Assembly: GCA_027483745.1 (NCBI GenBank)
Contig: JAIXTZ010000040.1
Location: 1-14,017 of the forward strand
DNA length: 14,017 bases
Reading direction: 5' to 3'
From: Lysobacteraceae bacterium
Lineage (GTDB): Bacteria > Pseudomonadota > Gammaproteobacteria > Xanthomonadales > Xanthomonadaceae
The position numbers and the translations under genes are program-made. This document shows positions 7,395 through 14,017 of the stretch, piece by piece (positions within the stretch are counted from its first letter, which is position 1; every line of letters starts with the position of its first letter). The notes beneath the pieces were generated by a model. The model saw nothing but the letters and a program-made list of their open reading frames with translations, searched no databases and had not been told where the DNA came from.

Positions 7395-8529
7395 CGGCAA
7401 CGGGCCCGGCGGCCAGAGCGGTCGCCGGGACTTTCTTCAAGGAGGGGCGGCGCTGGGCGCCGCCCTTCTGCTTTCGCGGGCGACGGCGCTCGCACGGACC
7501 GCGAGTCCCGACCCGCATGTGGTGGTCGGTGACGGGCCATGGCGCGGCGTGCCACGCGTGGCCGACCTCGACGGCGCCGTCGCCTTTGCGCCTGCGGATG
7601 CGTCCCGCTGGTGCATCGGTATCGGCGACGGCAATTGGCCGGGGCCGTGGGCCATCACCCGGCCGAACGTCTCTCTGGTCGGCATCGGCAGCGACCGGAC
7701 CCGCCTGCATGCGAGTCGCCATGCGGGTGCCCTCGACGCTGACGGACGCCCGTTCGGTACGGCCCACTCCGCGACGCTGGCCGTGTTCGCGCCCGGCTTC
7801 TCGGCCGAAGCGCTGGCCATCGAGAACCGCTTCGACTACCCCGCCGCGCTCGCCGCGCGCGCGGCCGACCCGATCGGGGCGAACGGGCTGCAGGCCGTCG
7901 CGTTACGACTCGATGCCGAGGCCCGCGGCGCGCGATTCCACGACGTCGCGCTGTGGGGCCACCAGGACACGCTGCTGGTCGACGCCGTCGACGCGCGCTT
8001 CGACCGCTGCCTCATCGCCGGCAGCGTGGATGTCGTCTTCGGCGCAGGCGAGGCGTGGTTCGAGGACAGCCGCGTACTCAGCCGGGCGCGCCCGACGCGG
8101 GAACCCCTGCACGGCATCGTCTGTGCGCCAAGCACACCGATCACGCGCGGGATCGGCCTCGTGTTCCGGCGCTGCCGCTTCGAACGCGAAGCCGGCGTGC
8201 CAGATGGTTCCGTGGCCTTGGCCCGCCCGTGGCGCCCGACCCGACGCTTCGCCGACGGCGAGTACGGCGATCCTGCCGCGGTCGGCGCCGCCTGCTTCCT
8301 CGACTGCTGGATGGACACCCACGTGGCCCGCGAGCCGTGGGCACCGATGGGCTACCGGCAGCGTGACGGCCAGCGCGTGATGCTGGAGGCGCGCGAGGCC
8401 CGTTTCGCCATCCGGGGCGCGCACGGCCCCGGCGGCGCGCGCCTGCGCGACGGCGTCAGCGCGGCGGCGGGCGGCGCGGCAGGGGGCGCTTCGGCTCCAT
8501 CGTCGCCATGTCCCAGTCGGCCTCGATGA
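7381..8529 (+). CDS. Pectinesterase (pectin methylesterase, CE8-like), Tat-exported
   Basis: A 382-aa right-handed beta-helix enzyme expected to remove methyl esters from pectin, preparing it for lyase attack. GRRDFLQGGAALGAALLL (14-31) is a twin-arginine signal, so the protein is exported folded. CE8 motifs appear in order: LQAVALRL (Q171), GHQDTLLVD (Q195, D196), GSVDVVFG (D217, for the usual GxVDFIFG) and ALARPW (R282, W284, for the usual LGRPW). The catalytic pair of aspartates and the arginine are therefore retained. The early GxYxE motif is not recognisable. The start is GTG 7381, overlapping the receptor gene by 14 bp. It is the only start codon between the in-frame upstream stop (7336-7338) and the Tat motif, and no clear ribosome site precedes it, which suggests translational coupling. 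The final ~30 residues are Ala/Gly/Pro/Ser-rich and lie in the antisense overlap with the lyase gene. Confidence 0.85.
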   Translation: MRGSDGNGPGGQSGRRDFLQGGAALGAALLLSRATALARTASPDPHVVVGDGPWRGVPRVADLDGAVAFAPADASRWCIGIGDGNWPGPWAITRPNVSLVGIGSDRTRLHASRHAGALDADGRPFGTAHSATLAVFAPGFSAEALAIENRFDYPAALAARAADPIGANGLQAVALRLDAEARGARFHDVALWGHQDTLLVDAVDARFDRCLIAGSVDVVFGAGEAWFEDSRVLSRARPTREPLHGIVCAPSTPITRGIGLVFRRCRFEREAGVPDGSVALARPWRPTRRFADGEYGDPAAVGAACFLDCWMDTHVAREPWAPMGYRQRDGQRVMLEAREARFAIRGAHGPGGARLRDGVSAAAGGAAGGASAPSSPCPSRPR

Positions 8530-9796
8530 AGGGCGCGCGCACCTCGGGCACCACCGGATAACCGCCCACCTCGCTCTCGTGGTCGATGATCGCACCGCGG
8601 CCTTCGACGACGTTGGCGAGGATGCGGCGGTCGATGTCGTCGCGATCCCACGGCCGCGCGCCCGCGTTCGCCAGCACCGCGTCCTGCACGTCGGCGGCGG
8701 CGAGCAGGCGCACCCCCGGCGGCAGCGGCGGCGCGCTACGCAGCGGGGTCATCGCCGCACGGCTGGTGCTGTATCGGCCGGTCAGCGGTAGGGGCTCGCC
8801 GATGCGATCGACGGCGAGGTTGTCGTCGAGGTGCACGCGCACGTCACCGCTGCCCCCGAACATGAAGAACGCCAGCGGCTCGGTCGAGGGGCCAGCGCGC
8901 AGCACGTTGCCGCGCAGGCTGAGCTCGCCCACCTGCTTCCGGTCGAGGTGCTCGGCCCACTCCTCGTCGACGAGGTTGTAGTGCACGGCGCGCTGGCCGG
9001 GGTCGTAGATGAGGTTGTTGAGGAACTGCCCACGCGTGCCGCCCTTGAACAGCACGTTGCGCTCGTAGTTGTGCGCGTACAGGTTGCCGACGATCAGGAT
9101 GTCGGTGCTGTTGTCGTGGATCAGCGAACCCTTGCTGTGCTCGCCCTTCGCATGCGTGGCGTGGCGCAGGCCTTCGGCCAGCAGGTTGTTGCTGAAGGTG
9201 ATGCGGTGCGACACGTTGGCGCGCCATTCGTCCGGCGTGGTGCCGACGAAGCGCGTGCCCGAGGCCGAGAGGTTCTCGTCGGTGGCCCAGGTCAGCGAGC
9301 AGTGGTCGACGATGACGTCGCGGGCGCCGCTCACCGTGGTGATCGCGTCGAAGTCGACGCCGGCCCGCTGGCGCAGCCCGCCCGTGCCCGGGCGGATGCG
9401 CAGGTGGCGAACCACCACGTCATGCGTGGCGATGGTGAGCCCACCGCGGATCAGCGTGATGCCCGGCGACGGCGCGGTCTGGCCGGCGATGGTGAGGTAG
9501 GGCTCGGTGATGCGGAGTTCCTGCAGCTTCAGGTCGATCACGCCCGCCACTTCGAACACCACGATGCGCGGCCCCGGCGTGCGCAGCGCCTCGGCAAGCG
9601 AACCCGGGCCGTCAGACGCCAGCGTGGTCACGCGGAGGATCGCACCGCCGCGGCCGCCCGGCGTGGACGCCGCCCAGCCCTGCGCGCCGGGAAACGCGGC
9701 GACCGGCGGTGGCGCCATGCTGGCCTGCAGCATCGAGGGCAGCAGGCCCAGCAGCACAGCGAGGAAAAACGCGGCCGAACGAGAACGAACGTACAT
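8456..9796 (-). CDS. Pectate lyase-like protein (polysaccharide lyase family 1 type)
   Basis: A 446-aa exported parallel beta-helix protein expected to cleave polygalacturonate by beta-elimination. A Sec signal peptide covers about residues 1-26 (hydrophobic FFLAVLLGLLPSML). The mature part starts AFPGAQGWAASTPGGRGG, then GSLAEALRTPGPRIVVFEVAG, the classic start of PL1 lyases. RDVIVDHCSLTWATDEN (~159-174) is the family VxxDH-W region. Repeated Asn/Asp ladders follow, such as NVLFKGGTRGQFLNNLIYD (~247-265). The catalytic arginine cannot be assigned by eye. ATG 9796 has GGGAG (9809-9813) 12 nt upstream; the adjacent in-frame GTG 9799 would have better spacing (9 nt) and adds one residue. The frame stays open far upstream to 10768, but that is antisense to the hydratase gene. 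The gene diverges from the hydratase/TRAP operon and may share its operator. Confidence 0.85.
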   Translation of the reverse strand: MYVRSRSAAFFLAVLLGLLPSMLQASMAPPPVAAFPGAQGWAASTPGGRGGAILRVTTLASDGPGSLAEALRTPGPRIVVFEVAGVIDLKLQELRITEPYLTIAGQTAPSPGITLIRGGLTIATHDVVVRHLRIRPGTGGLRQRAGVDFDAITTVSGARDVIVDHCSLTWATDENLSASGTRFVGTTPDEWRANVSHRITFSNNLLAEGLRHATHAKGEHSKGSLIHDNSTDILIVGNLYAHNYERNVLFKGGTRGQFLNNLIYDPGQRAVHYNLVDEEWAEHLDRKQVGELSLRGNVLRAGPSTEPLAFFMFGGSGDVRVHLDDNLAVDRIGEPLPLTGRYSTSRAAMTPLRSAPPLPPGVRLLAAADVQDAVLANAGARPWDRDDIDRRILANVVEGRGAIIDHESEVGGYPVVPEVRAPFIEADWDMATMEPKRPLPRRPPPR

Positions 9797-9835
9797 CACT
9801 GAGGCGATCTCCCGGCCCCGATGGACCGCTGCAGA

Positions 9836-9864
9836 TTGAAAATGACACCGGTTTCCCTTATACA
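9836..9864 (+). promoter_or_regulatory. Sigma-70 promoter of the hydratase-TRAP transporter operon
   Basis: TTGAAA at 9836-9841 (five of six to consensus) and TATACA at 9859-9864 (four of six) are separated by 17 bp, the optimal spacing. This is the best-looking promoter in the window. Transcription would start near 9871, leaving a leader of about 50-60 nt before the hydratase start. Confidence 0.65.
9843..9856. promoter_or_regulatory. Putative LacI-type operator inside the promoter spacer
   Basis: TGACACCGGTTTCC matches the ideal TGACACCGGTGTCA at 12 of 14 positions, with a perfect left half. It fills the spacer between the -35 and -10 hexamers, so a bound protein would block RNA polymerase directly. 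Its centre is about 53 bp from the start codon of the divergent pectate lyase, so it could also control that gene. Confidence 0.6.
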
Positions 9865-9931
9865 GCCATCGAAGCGCCCGCTCCACCCGGACGGGCCGGA
9901 CGCGAGCCTCGGGGAGTGGCGAGTGAAACAC

Positions 9932-10762
9932 ATGACGATGGCCATCGAATCGCCCGAGGACAGCGTCGCGGTGGCCCGCCGTTTCGTCGAAGCCCGCCGC
10001 TGCGCCCGAGCACTTCCCGGCTACCCGGGCACGCTCCCGCGCTCGTTGGACGAGGCCTACGCCCGGCAGGATGCGGCGATCGCGCTGTGGGGGGAGCCGG
10101 TGCTCGGCTGGAAGGTCGGCCGCATCCCGGATGCCTGGATCGAGCGGCTGGGTGAAGACCGCCTGATGGGCCCCGTGTTCGAGAGCCGCTTGCAGTGGCT
10201 CGAAGCCGGCGACGAGCTCACCTTTCCCATCATCCGTGGAGGGTTCGCCGCGGTCGAGGCGGAATATATCTTCCTGCTGGCGCGCGACGCCGAGCCGGAT
10301 CGATCGGACTACAGCCCCATGGAGGCGGCGGAGCTCGTGCGCAGCTTGCACATCGGCATCGAGCTCGCCGGCAGCCCGCTGGCCACGATCAACGAACTCG
10401 GCCCACCGGTGGTCGTGTCCGATTTCGGCAACAACGCCGGCGTCTACGTCGGGCGCGCCATCGACGACTGGCGCGATCGGCCGTGGTCGCGCTTCACGTG
10501 CACCACCTGGATCGACGGTCGCCAGGTCGGCCGCGGCGGAGCGCTGAGCCTCCCCGGCGGCCCCTTGGCGGCACTGGCGTTCGCGTTGAACCGCGGCGCG
10601 AAGCGCGGACGGCCGTTGAAGGCGGGCATGGTGGTGTCCACCGGCGCCGCGACCGGCATCCACGACATCCTCGCCGGCCAGCGCGCGCTGGTCGGCTTCG
10701 ACGGCCTCGGCGATCTCGCCGGCCGTGCCTTCACCGCCCTGCTGCTGGACGCCTCCGCATGA
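9932..10762 (+). CDS. 2-keto-4-pentenoate hydratase-like protein (MhpD/FAH superfamily)
   Basis: A 276-aa cytoplasmic enzyme of the fumarylacetoacetate hydrolase superfamily, closest in style to 2-keto-4-pentenoate (2-hydroxypenta-2,4-dienoate) hydratases such as MhpD, of about 270 aa. Family features: GWKVGRIPDAW (~59-69), GPVFESRL, the metal-binding pattern AAVEAEYIFLL with E109 and E111, GIELAGSPL with E144, DFGNNAGVYVG (D164) and GMVVSTGAATG. Reactions in the superfamily are hydration or dehydration, or C-C cleavage, next to a 2-keto acid, with Mg2+ or Mn2+. It is the first gene of the TRAP operon, next to pectinolytic genes; a role on a 2-keto-3-deoxy sugar acid is plausible but not shown. 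Start choice is uncertain: ATG 9932 is used, but GTG 9923 has GGGGAG 6 nt upstream and ATG 9938 is also in frame. Its stop overlaps dctP by ATGA. Confidence 0.85.
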   Translation: MTMAIESPEDSVAVARRFVEARRCARALPGYPGTLPRSLDEAYARQDAAIALWGEPVLGWKVGRIPDAWIERLGEDRLMGPVFESRLQWLEAGDELTFPIIRGGFAAVEAEYIFLLARDAEPDRSDYSPMEAAELVRSLHIGIELAGSPLATINELGPPVVVSDFGNNAGVYVGRAIDDWRDRPWSRFTCTTWIDGRQVGRGGALSLPGGPLAALAFALNRGAKRGRPLKAGMVVSTGAATGIHDILAGQRALVGFDGLGDLAGRAFTALLLDASA

Positions 10763-11772
10763 GTGCACCCGTCGCGCCGTCGCCGCCCCGCCGACGCTTC
10801 CTCGGCGCCTTCGGCCTTGCCGCCGCCGCCACCGCCGTTTCTGCCGTCGCCCGCGAAGCGGACACGCTGCTCACCGCCACCGACGTGCATGTCTCCGACT
10901 ATCCCACCGTGCAAGCGGCGCGCTGGTTCGGCGAGCAGCTCGCCAAAGAGACCGACGGCCGGCTCGGGCTGCGCATCTACCACTCGGGCCAGCTGGGCCG
11001 CGAGTCCGATCAGGTCGACATGGCGCGCTTCGGCGCCATCGATCTGACGCGCGTCTACAGCGGCGGCCTGCACAACGCTTTCCCGCTGACGGCCGCGCTC
11101 GGCTTGCCCTACCTGATCCGTTCGAAGGCGCACCTGCGCCGCGTGATCGACGGCCCGGTCGGCGCCGCCGTGCTGGCCGGGTTCGAAGCCCGCGGCCTCG
11201 TCGGCCTCGCGATCTACGACTGCGGCGCCCGCAGCGTGTACAACGTGCGCGGCCCGATCGTCGAGCCCGGGGACTTGCAAGGGCTGAAGCTCCGCGTGCC
11301 GCCGTCCGACCTGTTCCTCGCGCTCATGCGCGAATTCGGGGCGAACCCCACGCCGCTGCCCTTCGGCGAGGTGTTCTCCTCGCTGCAGACGCACCTGATC
11401 GACGGGGCCGAGAACAACATCAAGAGCTTCCACAGCAGTCGCCAGTTCGAAGTGGCGCGCTACTGGTCGGAGACCCGGCATTCCTGGGCGCCCGACGTGC
11501 TGGTGATGTCGAAGCGCCGCTTCGATGCGCTCGATGCCAGCGACCGCGAGCGCATCCGCCGACTGGCCGGGAACTCGGTGTCGGTGATGCGCGAGCAGTG
11601 GGACCAGACCGAAGATACCGCGCGCGCCGCGGTCATCGCGGCAGGCGTCGCCGTCAACGACGTCGACCACGCGGCCTTCGAAGCCGCGGCCCGCCCGCTT
11701 CGCGACCGCTACGCCAACCATCCGGGCATCGGACCGCTGATGGCCCGCATCGCCGAGGACACCGACGCATGA
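10759..11772 (+). CDS. dctP: TRAP transporter substrate-binding protein, DctP family
   Basis: A 337-aa periplasmic binding protein that captures an organic acid and delivers it to the DctQM membrane pair. The N-terminus PPRRRFLGAFGLAAAA (9-24) looks like a twin-arginine signal. Mature-family features are IYHSGQLGRESDQVDMAR (~73-90), GAIDLTRVYSGGL, and LQGLKLRVPPSDLF, in which R179 is the conserved arginine that pairs with the ligand carboxylate. Also present are PFGEVFSSLQTHLIDGAENN (201-220) and FEVARYWSETRHSW, both typical of DctP. Ligands of this family are carboxylic acids, including uronates; with kdgK and pectinolytic neighbours, galacturonate or an unsaturated/keto derivative is the best guess (inference). 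The ATG overlaps the hydratase stop as ATGA and the stop overlaps dctQ the same way, indicating translational coupling. Confidence 0.92.
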   Translation: MSAPVAPSPPRRRFLGAFGLAAAATAVSAVAREADTLLTATDVHVSDYPTVQAARWFGEQLAKETDGRLGLRIYHSGQLGRESDQVDMARFGAIDLTRVYSGGLHNAFPLTAALGLPYLIRSKAHLRRVIDGPVGAAVLAGFEARGLVGLAIYDCGARSVYNVRGPIVEPGDLQGLKLRVPPSDLFLALMREFGANPTPLPFGEVFSSLQTHLIDGAENNIKSFHSSRQFEVARYWSETRHSWAPDVLVMSKRRFDALDASDRERIRRLAGNSVSVMREQWDQTEDTARAAVIAAGVAVNDVDHAAFEAAARPLRDRYANHPGIGPLMARIAEDTDA

Positions 11773-12260
11773 CCGACTCTCCGTCCCCGGTCGATCCGAC
11801 CCCCTTGGACCGGCTTGCCACCGTGGCCACCGCGTTGTCCGCCTGCGGCCTGGCCGGCATGGTCGCGGTCCAGGCATGGCAAGTGGTGGCTCGATACGTG
11901 CTGAACGCATCGCCATCCTGGACCGAGCCACTCACCCTGGTGCTGTTGAGCACCACGCTGAGCTTCGGCGCCGCCGCCAGCGTGCACGCTCGCAGCCACT
12001 TCGCCTTTCCGCTGCTCGTGAGACTGATGCCGGCGGCGATGCAGCGGATGTTCGCCCGCCTTTCCGCCGCGCTCATCGCCGGCATCGGCGGCCTGCTCGC
12101 CCTCGGCGCGGGCACCCTCGTGCTCGACGGCCTGGCGGTGAAGATGGCCGGCGCCCCCTTGCCGCAAGGCATCACGTTCCTGCCGCTGTGCGCCGGCGGC
12201 GCGCTGATGCTCGTTTTCGCGCTGCCCCAGCTCTGGCGGCCCACCATCGAAACGGAATGA
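11769..12260 (+). CDS. dctQ: TRAP transporter small membrane subunit, DctQ family
   Basis: A 163-aa inner-membrane protein with four predicted helices at about residues 17-40, 53-73, 97-118 and 134-154. The family signature RYVLNASPSWTEPLTL (42-57) follows helix 1. DctQ is the required small partner of DctM; together they import the DctP-bound acid using the sodium gradient. The gene starts inside the dctP stop (ATGA) and ends inside the dctM start (ATGA). Length matches the family (about 160-200 aa). Confidence 0.92.
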   Translation: MTDSPSPVDPTPLDRLATVATALSACGLAGMVAVQAWQVVARYVLNASPSWTEPLTLVLLSTTLSFGAAASVHARSHFAFPLLVRLMPAAMQRMFARLSAALIAGIGGLLALGAGTLVLDGLAVKMAGAPLPQGITFLPLCAGGALMLVFALPQLWRPTIETE

Positions 12261-13543
12261 CCATGGACATCGCCCTGCTGTTCGGCGTCTTCTTCCTATT
12301 GCTGATGCTCGGCGTGCCGGTGGCCTATGCCCTCGCCACCGCCGCCGTGGCCACCGTGCTCTACCTCGACCTTCCGGTCATCCTCGCGGTGCAGCAGATC
12401 GCGGCCGGCGCCGGCGCCGTCTCGCTGATCGCCATCCCGCTCTTCATCTTCACCGGCGAACTGATGCTGCGCGGCGGCATCTCCGAGCGCCTGATCCACC
12501 TCGCCGCGGCGATGGTCGGCCACATCCGCGGCGGCCTCGGCCAGGTGAACGTGCTCTCCAACCTGTTCTTCGGCGGCGTCTCGGGCTCGGCGATCGCCGA
12601 CGTCTCGGCCGTCGGCGGCGCGATGATCCCGCAGATGGTGAAGCGCGGTTTCGACCGCGACTTCGCCGTCAACATCAGCATCAGCGCGGCCCTCGTCGCG
12701 CTGCTCGTGCCGCCCTCGCACAACCTGATCCTCTACTCGGCGGCCGCCGGCGGCGGCATTTCCATCATCGACCTGTTCGCGGCCGGCGTCGTCCCCGCGC
12801 TGATGATGACCGGCGCGATGATGCTCACCGGCTGGATCATCGCCCGGAAGCGCGGTTACGCCGTCGAGGCCTTCCCGGGCATGCGCGAGCTGCTGCTTCG
12901 CGCCGTTGCGGCGGCGCCCGGACTCGCCCTGGTGCTGCTGATCTTCTTCGGCATCCGCTCGGGTGTCTTCACGGCGGTCGAGAGCGCGGCCGTGGCCGTG
13001 CTCTACGCCCTCGCCATCACCGCGCTGGTCTACCGCTCGCTGCGCGGCGCGGCCCTGCTGGGGGCCGTGATGCACGCCGCGCGCACCACCGGCACCATCC
13101 TGTTCGTCATCGCGGCCGCCGGCCTGTTCGGCTGGTTGCTGGCCTTCCTCGAGGTGCCCGCCGCGGCCGTGGCCCTGCTCGAGGGCATCGCCACCGAGGG
13201 CTGGATGGTGCTGCTGCTGATCGTGCTGATGATGCTGGTGCTCGGCACCTTCATGGACCTCGCGCCGATGATCCTCATCTGCACGCCGATCTTCCTTCCG
13301 GTGGCCCGCGCCTTCGAGATCGCGCCGGTGCACTTCGGCATCGTGCTGATCCTCGCCGGCGGCATCGGCTTGATCACGCCGCCGGTGGGCTCGGTGCTGT
13401 TCGTCGGCGCCGCCATCGGCCGCATCGAGGTGTCGCAGACCCTGCGCACGCTGTGGCCGTTCTACGGCGCCGCGGCCGCGGTGCTGCTCGCGGTGACGCT
13501 CGTCCCGGGGCTTTCGCTGTGGCTGCCCGCGGCCCTGAAGTGA
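12257..13543 (+). CDS. dctM: TRAP transporter large permease subunit, DctM family
   Basis: A 428-aa integral inner-membrane transporter, nearly all hydrophobic helices, the usual size for DctM. Conserved stretches are IPLFIFTGELMLRGGISERL (~59-78), NLFFGGVSGSAIADVSAVGG (~102-121) with PQMVKRGFDRDFAV, ALLVPPSHNLILYSAAAGG, GTFMDLAPMILICTPIFLPV and GLITPPVGSVLFVGAAIG. The SGSA/AD and TPP loops form the substrate and sodium path in the family. The start ATG 12257 overlaps the dctQ stop (ATGA); a second in-frame ATG at 12263 is possible and would remove two residues. It is the last gene of the hydratase-dctPQM operon; a 64-bp gap precedes the regulator gene. Confidence 0.94.
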   Translation: MTMDIALLFGVFFLLLMLGVPVAYALATAAVATVLYLDLPVILAVQQIAAGAGAVSLIAIPLFIFTGELMLRGGISERLIHLAAAMVGHIRGGLGQVNVLSNLFFGGVSGSAIADVSAVGGAMIPQMVKRGFDRDFAVNISISAALVALLVPPSHNLILYSAAAGGGISIIDLFAAGVVPALMMTGAMMLTGWIIARKRGYAVEAFPGMRELLLRAVAAAPGLALVLLIFFGIRSGVFTAVESAAVAVLYALAITALVYRSLRGAALLGAVMHAARTTGTILFVIAAAGLFGWLLAFLEVPAAAVALLEGIATEGWMVLLLIVLMMLVLGTFMDLAPMILICTPIFLPVARAFEIAPVHFGIVLILAGGIGLITPPVGSVLFVGAAIGRIEVSQTLRTLWPFYGAAAAVLLAVTLVPGLSLWLPAALK

Positions 13544-13607
13544 TCGGCGGCTCGCTGCCCTGGCGCATGGCCGCTAGCATCGCCGGGTCCCCACTGCCGC
13601 CACGCCG
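13544..13607 (+). promoter_or_regulatory. Short gap before the regulator gene with a possible -10 element
   Basis: TAGCAT at 13575-13580, within CGCTAGCAT, resembles the receptor promoter's TGCTAGCGT. A -35 at 17 bp upstream (TCGCTG, 13552-13557) is poor. If used, it would give the regulator its own transcript with a leader of about 20 nt; otherwise the gene may be read from the TRAP operon. No ACCGGT site and no terminator hairpin are visible here. Confidence 0.3.
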
Positions 13608-14017
13608 ATGAGCCCCGAGAAGACCCCGCCGCGCAAGGCGAAGCCCACGACGCCACGCGCGGCCACGAAAGCGGCGAAGCCCGCCGCCGACGCACCGCCG
13701 GCCGGCCGCGCCACCATCAACGATATCGCGCGGCTCGCCGGCGTCTCGAAGAAGACCGTCTCGCGCGTCATCAACGGCTCGGAGCTGGTGCGCGGCCCCA
13801 CCCGCGAGAAAGTGCAGCGGCTGATGGACGAGCTCGGCTACACGCCCGATCCGCAGGCCCGCGGCCTCGCTTTCCGCCACGCCTTCCTGATCGGCCTGGT
13901 CTTCGACAACCCGACGGCGCAGTACATCGTCAACATCCAGTACGGCGTGCTCGACGCGCTGCGCGGCTCGGGCTTCGAGCTGGTCGTGCACCCTTGCGAC
14001 AGCAAGAACCCCGATTA
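13608..14017 (+). CDS. LacI-family transcriptional regulator, C-terminus cut by window edge
   Basis: The first 136 residues are visible. After a 34-residue basic Pro/Ala/Lys-rich tail comes a clear LacI helix-turn-helix: ATINDIARLAGVSKKTVSRV (35-54), then VINGSELVRGPTREKVQ and the hinge LGYTPDPQARGLAF (~77-89). The effector domain begins FLIGLVFDNPTAQYIVNIQY (~93-112), the normal start of the periplasmic-binding-protein-like core. Such proteins usually repress sugar genes and are released by an intermediate. Adjacent to a pectin/uronate transport operon, it is probably its local regulator, and the ACCGGT near-palindromes fit a LacI-type operator (inference). The ATG has no clear Shine-Dalgarno; no other in-frame ATG precedes the DNA-binding domain. 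Confidence 0.92.
   Translation, partial: MSPEKTPPRKAKPTTPRAATKAAKPAADAPPAGRATINDIARLAGVSKKTVSRVINGSELVRGPTREKVQRLMDELGYTPDPQARGLAFRHAFLIGLVFDNPTAQYIVNIQYGVLDALRGSGFELVVHPCDSKNPD

Noticed and set aside
9821..9931. 37-codon N-terminal extension of the hydratase
   Set aside because: It would place the promoter and operator inside the coding region, and family members begin near the later starts.
9797..10768. Long upstream extension of the pectate lyase reading frame on the minus strand
   Set aside because: The extension is antisense to the hydratase gene and the divergent promoter; the lyase has a clear signal peptide and a start at 9796, so the open frame upstream is a GC-bias effect.
12296..13333. 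345-codon minus-strand frame opposite dctM
   Set aside because: An extreme Asp/Glu/His/Gln/Arg-rich composition is what a GC-rich membrane-protein gene yields on its opposite strand; no start context supports it.
1..14017. tRNA or rRNA genes, CRISPR arrays, insertion sequences, integrase or attachment sites
   Set aside because: Looked for on both strands; no regularly spaced repeats, transposase motifs, terminal inverted repeats or tRNA-like clover-leaf segments were recognised.

Overview
The window is strongly GC-rich, densely packed DNA from a Gram-negative bacterium. A TonB-dependent outer-membrane receptor, a periplasmic DsbD pathway, two twin-arginine signal peptides and an outer-membrane-receptor/LacI-regulator style of sugar uptake locus all point to a gammaproteobacterium of the Xanthomonadaceae type (Xanthomonas, Lysobacter, Luteimonas and relatives). 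This assignment is an inference from gene content, not a phylogenetic result.

Layout. At the left edge (1-251, minus) is the N-terminal part of a small bacterial PH-domain protein. Divergent from it is a two-gene thiol-redox operon: dsbD (408-2693), with a duplicated N-terminal periplasmic domain, and a TlpA/ResA-like membrane-anchored thioredoxin (2704-3273). A perfect 7-bp hairpin lies between this operon and the convergent next gene.

From 3289 to the right edge the window is a pectin/uronate utilisation locus. It holds kdgK (2-keto-3-deoxygluconate kinase, minus), then divergently a TonB-dependent receptor (4611-7394) overlapping a Tat-exported pectinesterase (7381-8529). A PL1-type pectate lyase (8456-9796, minus) follows; its 3' end overlaps the 3' end of the pectinesterase gene by 74 bp. 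Divergent from the lyase is a tightly coupled four-gene operon: an MhpD/fumarylacetoacetase-superfamily hydratase and the three subunits of a TRAP transporter (DctP, DctQ, DctM), with ATGA stop/start overlaps at all three junctions. A LacI-family regulator starts at 13608 and runs off the right edge.

How it fits together (inference). The pectinesterase removes methyl esters and the lyase cleaves the resulting polygalacturonate. The TonB receptor brings oligomers through the outer membrane, the TRAP system moves uronate-type acids across the inner membrane, and KdgK phosphorylates 2-keto-3-deoxygluconate before aldolase cleavage. The intermediate enzymes (KduI/KduD/Eda types) are not in the window. 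The hydratase has no assigned step in the standard pathway and is the most open functional question.

Regulation. Near-palindromes centred on ACCGGT occur upstream of the TonB receptor (three copies at about 30-33 bp spacing) and, strikingly, between the -35 and -10 hexamers of the promoter of the hydratase/TRAP operon. The adjacent LacI-family protein is the obvious candidate to bind them. I see no RNA genes, CRISPR arrays, insertion sequences or attachment sites. Everything here looks like a regulated carbohydrate utilisation locus of a known general type, not a wholly new system.
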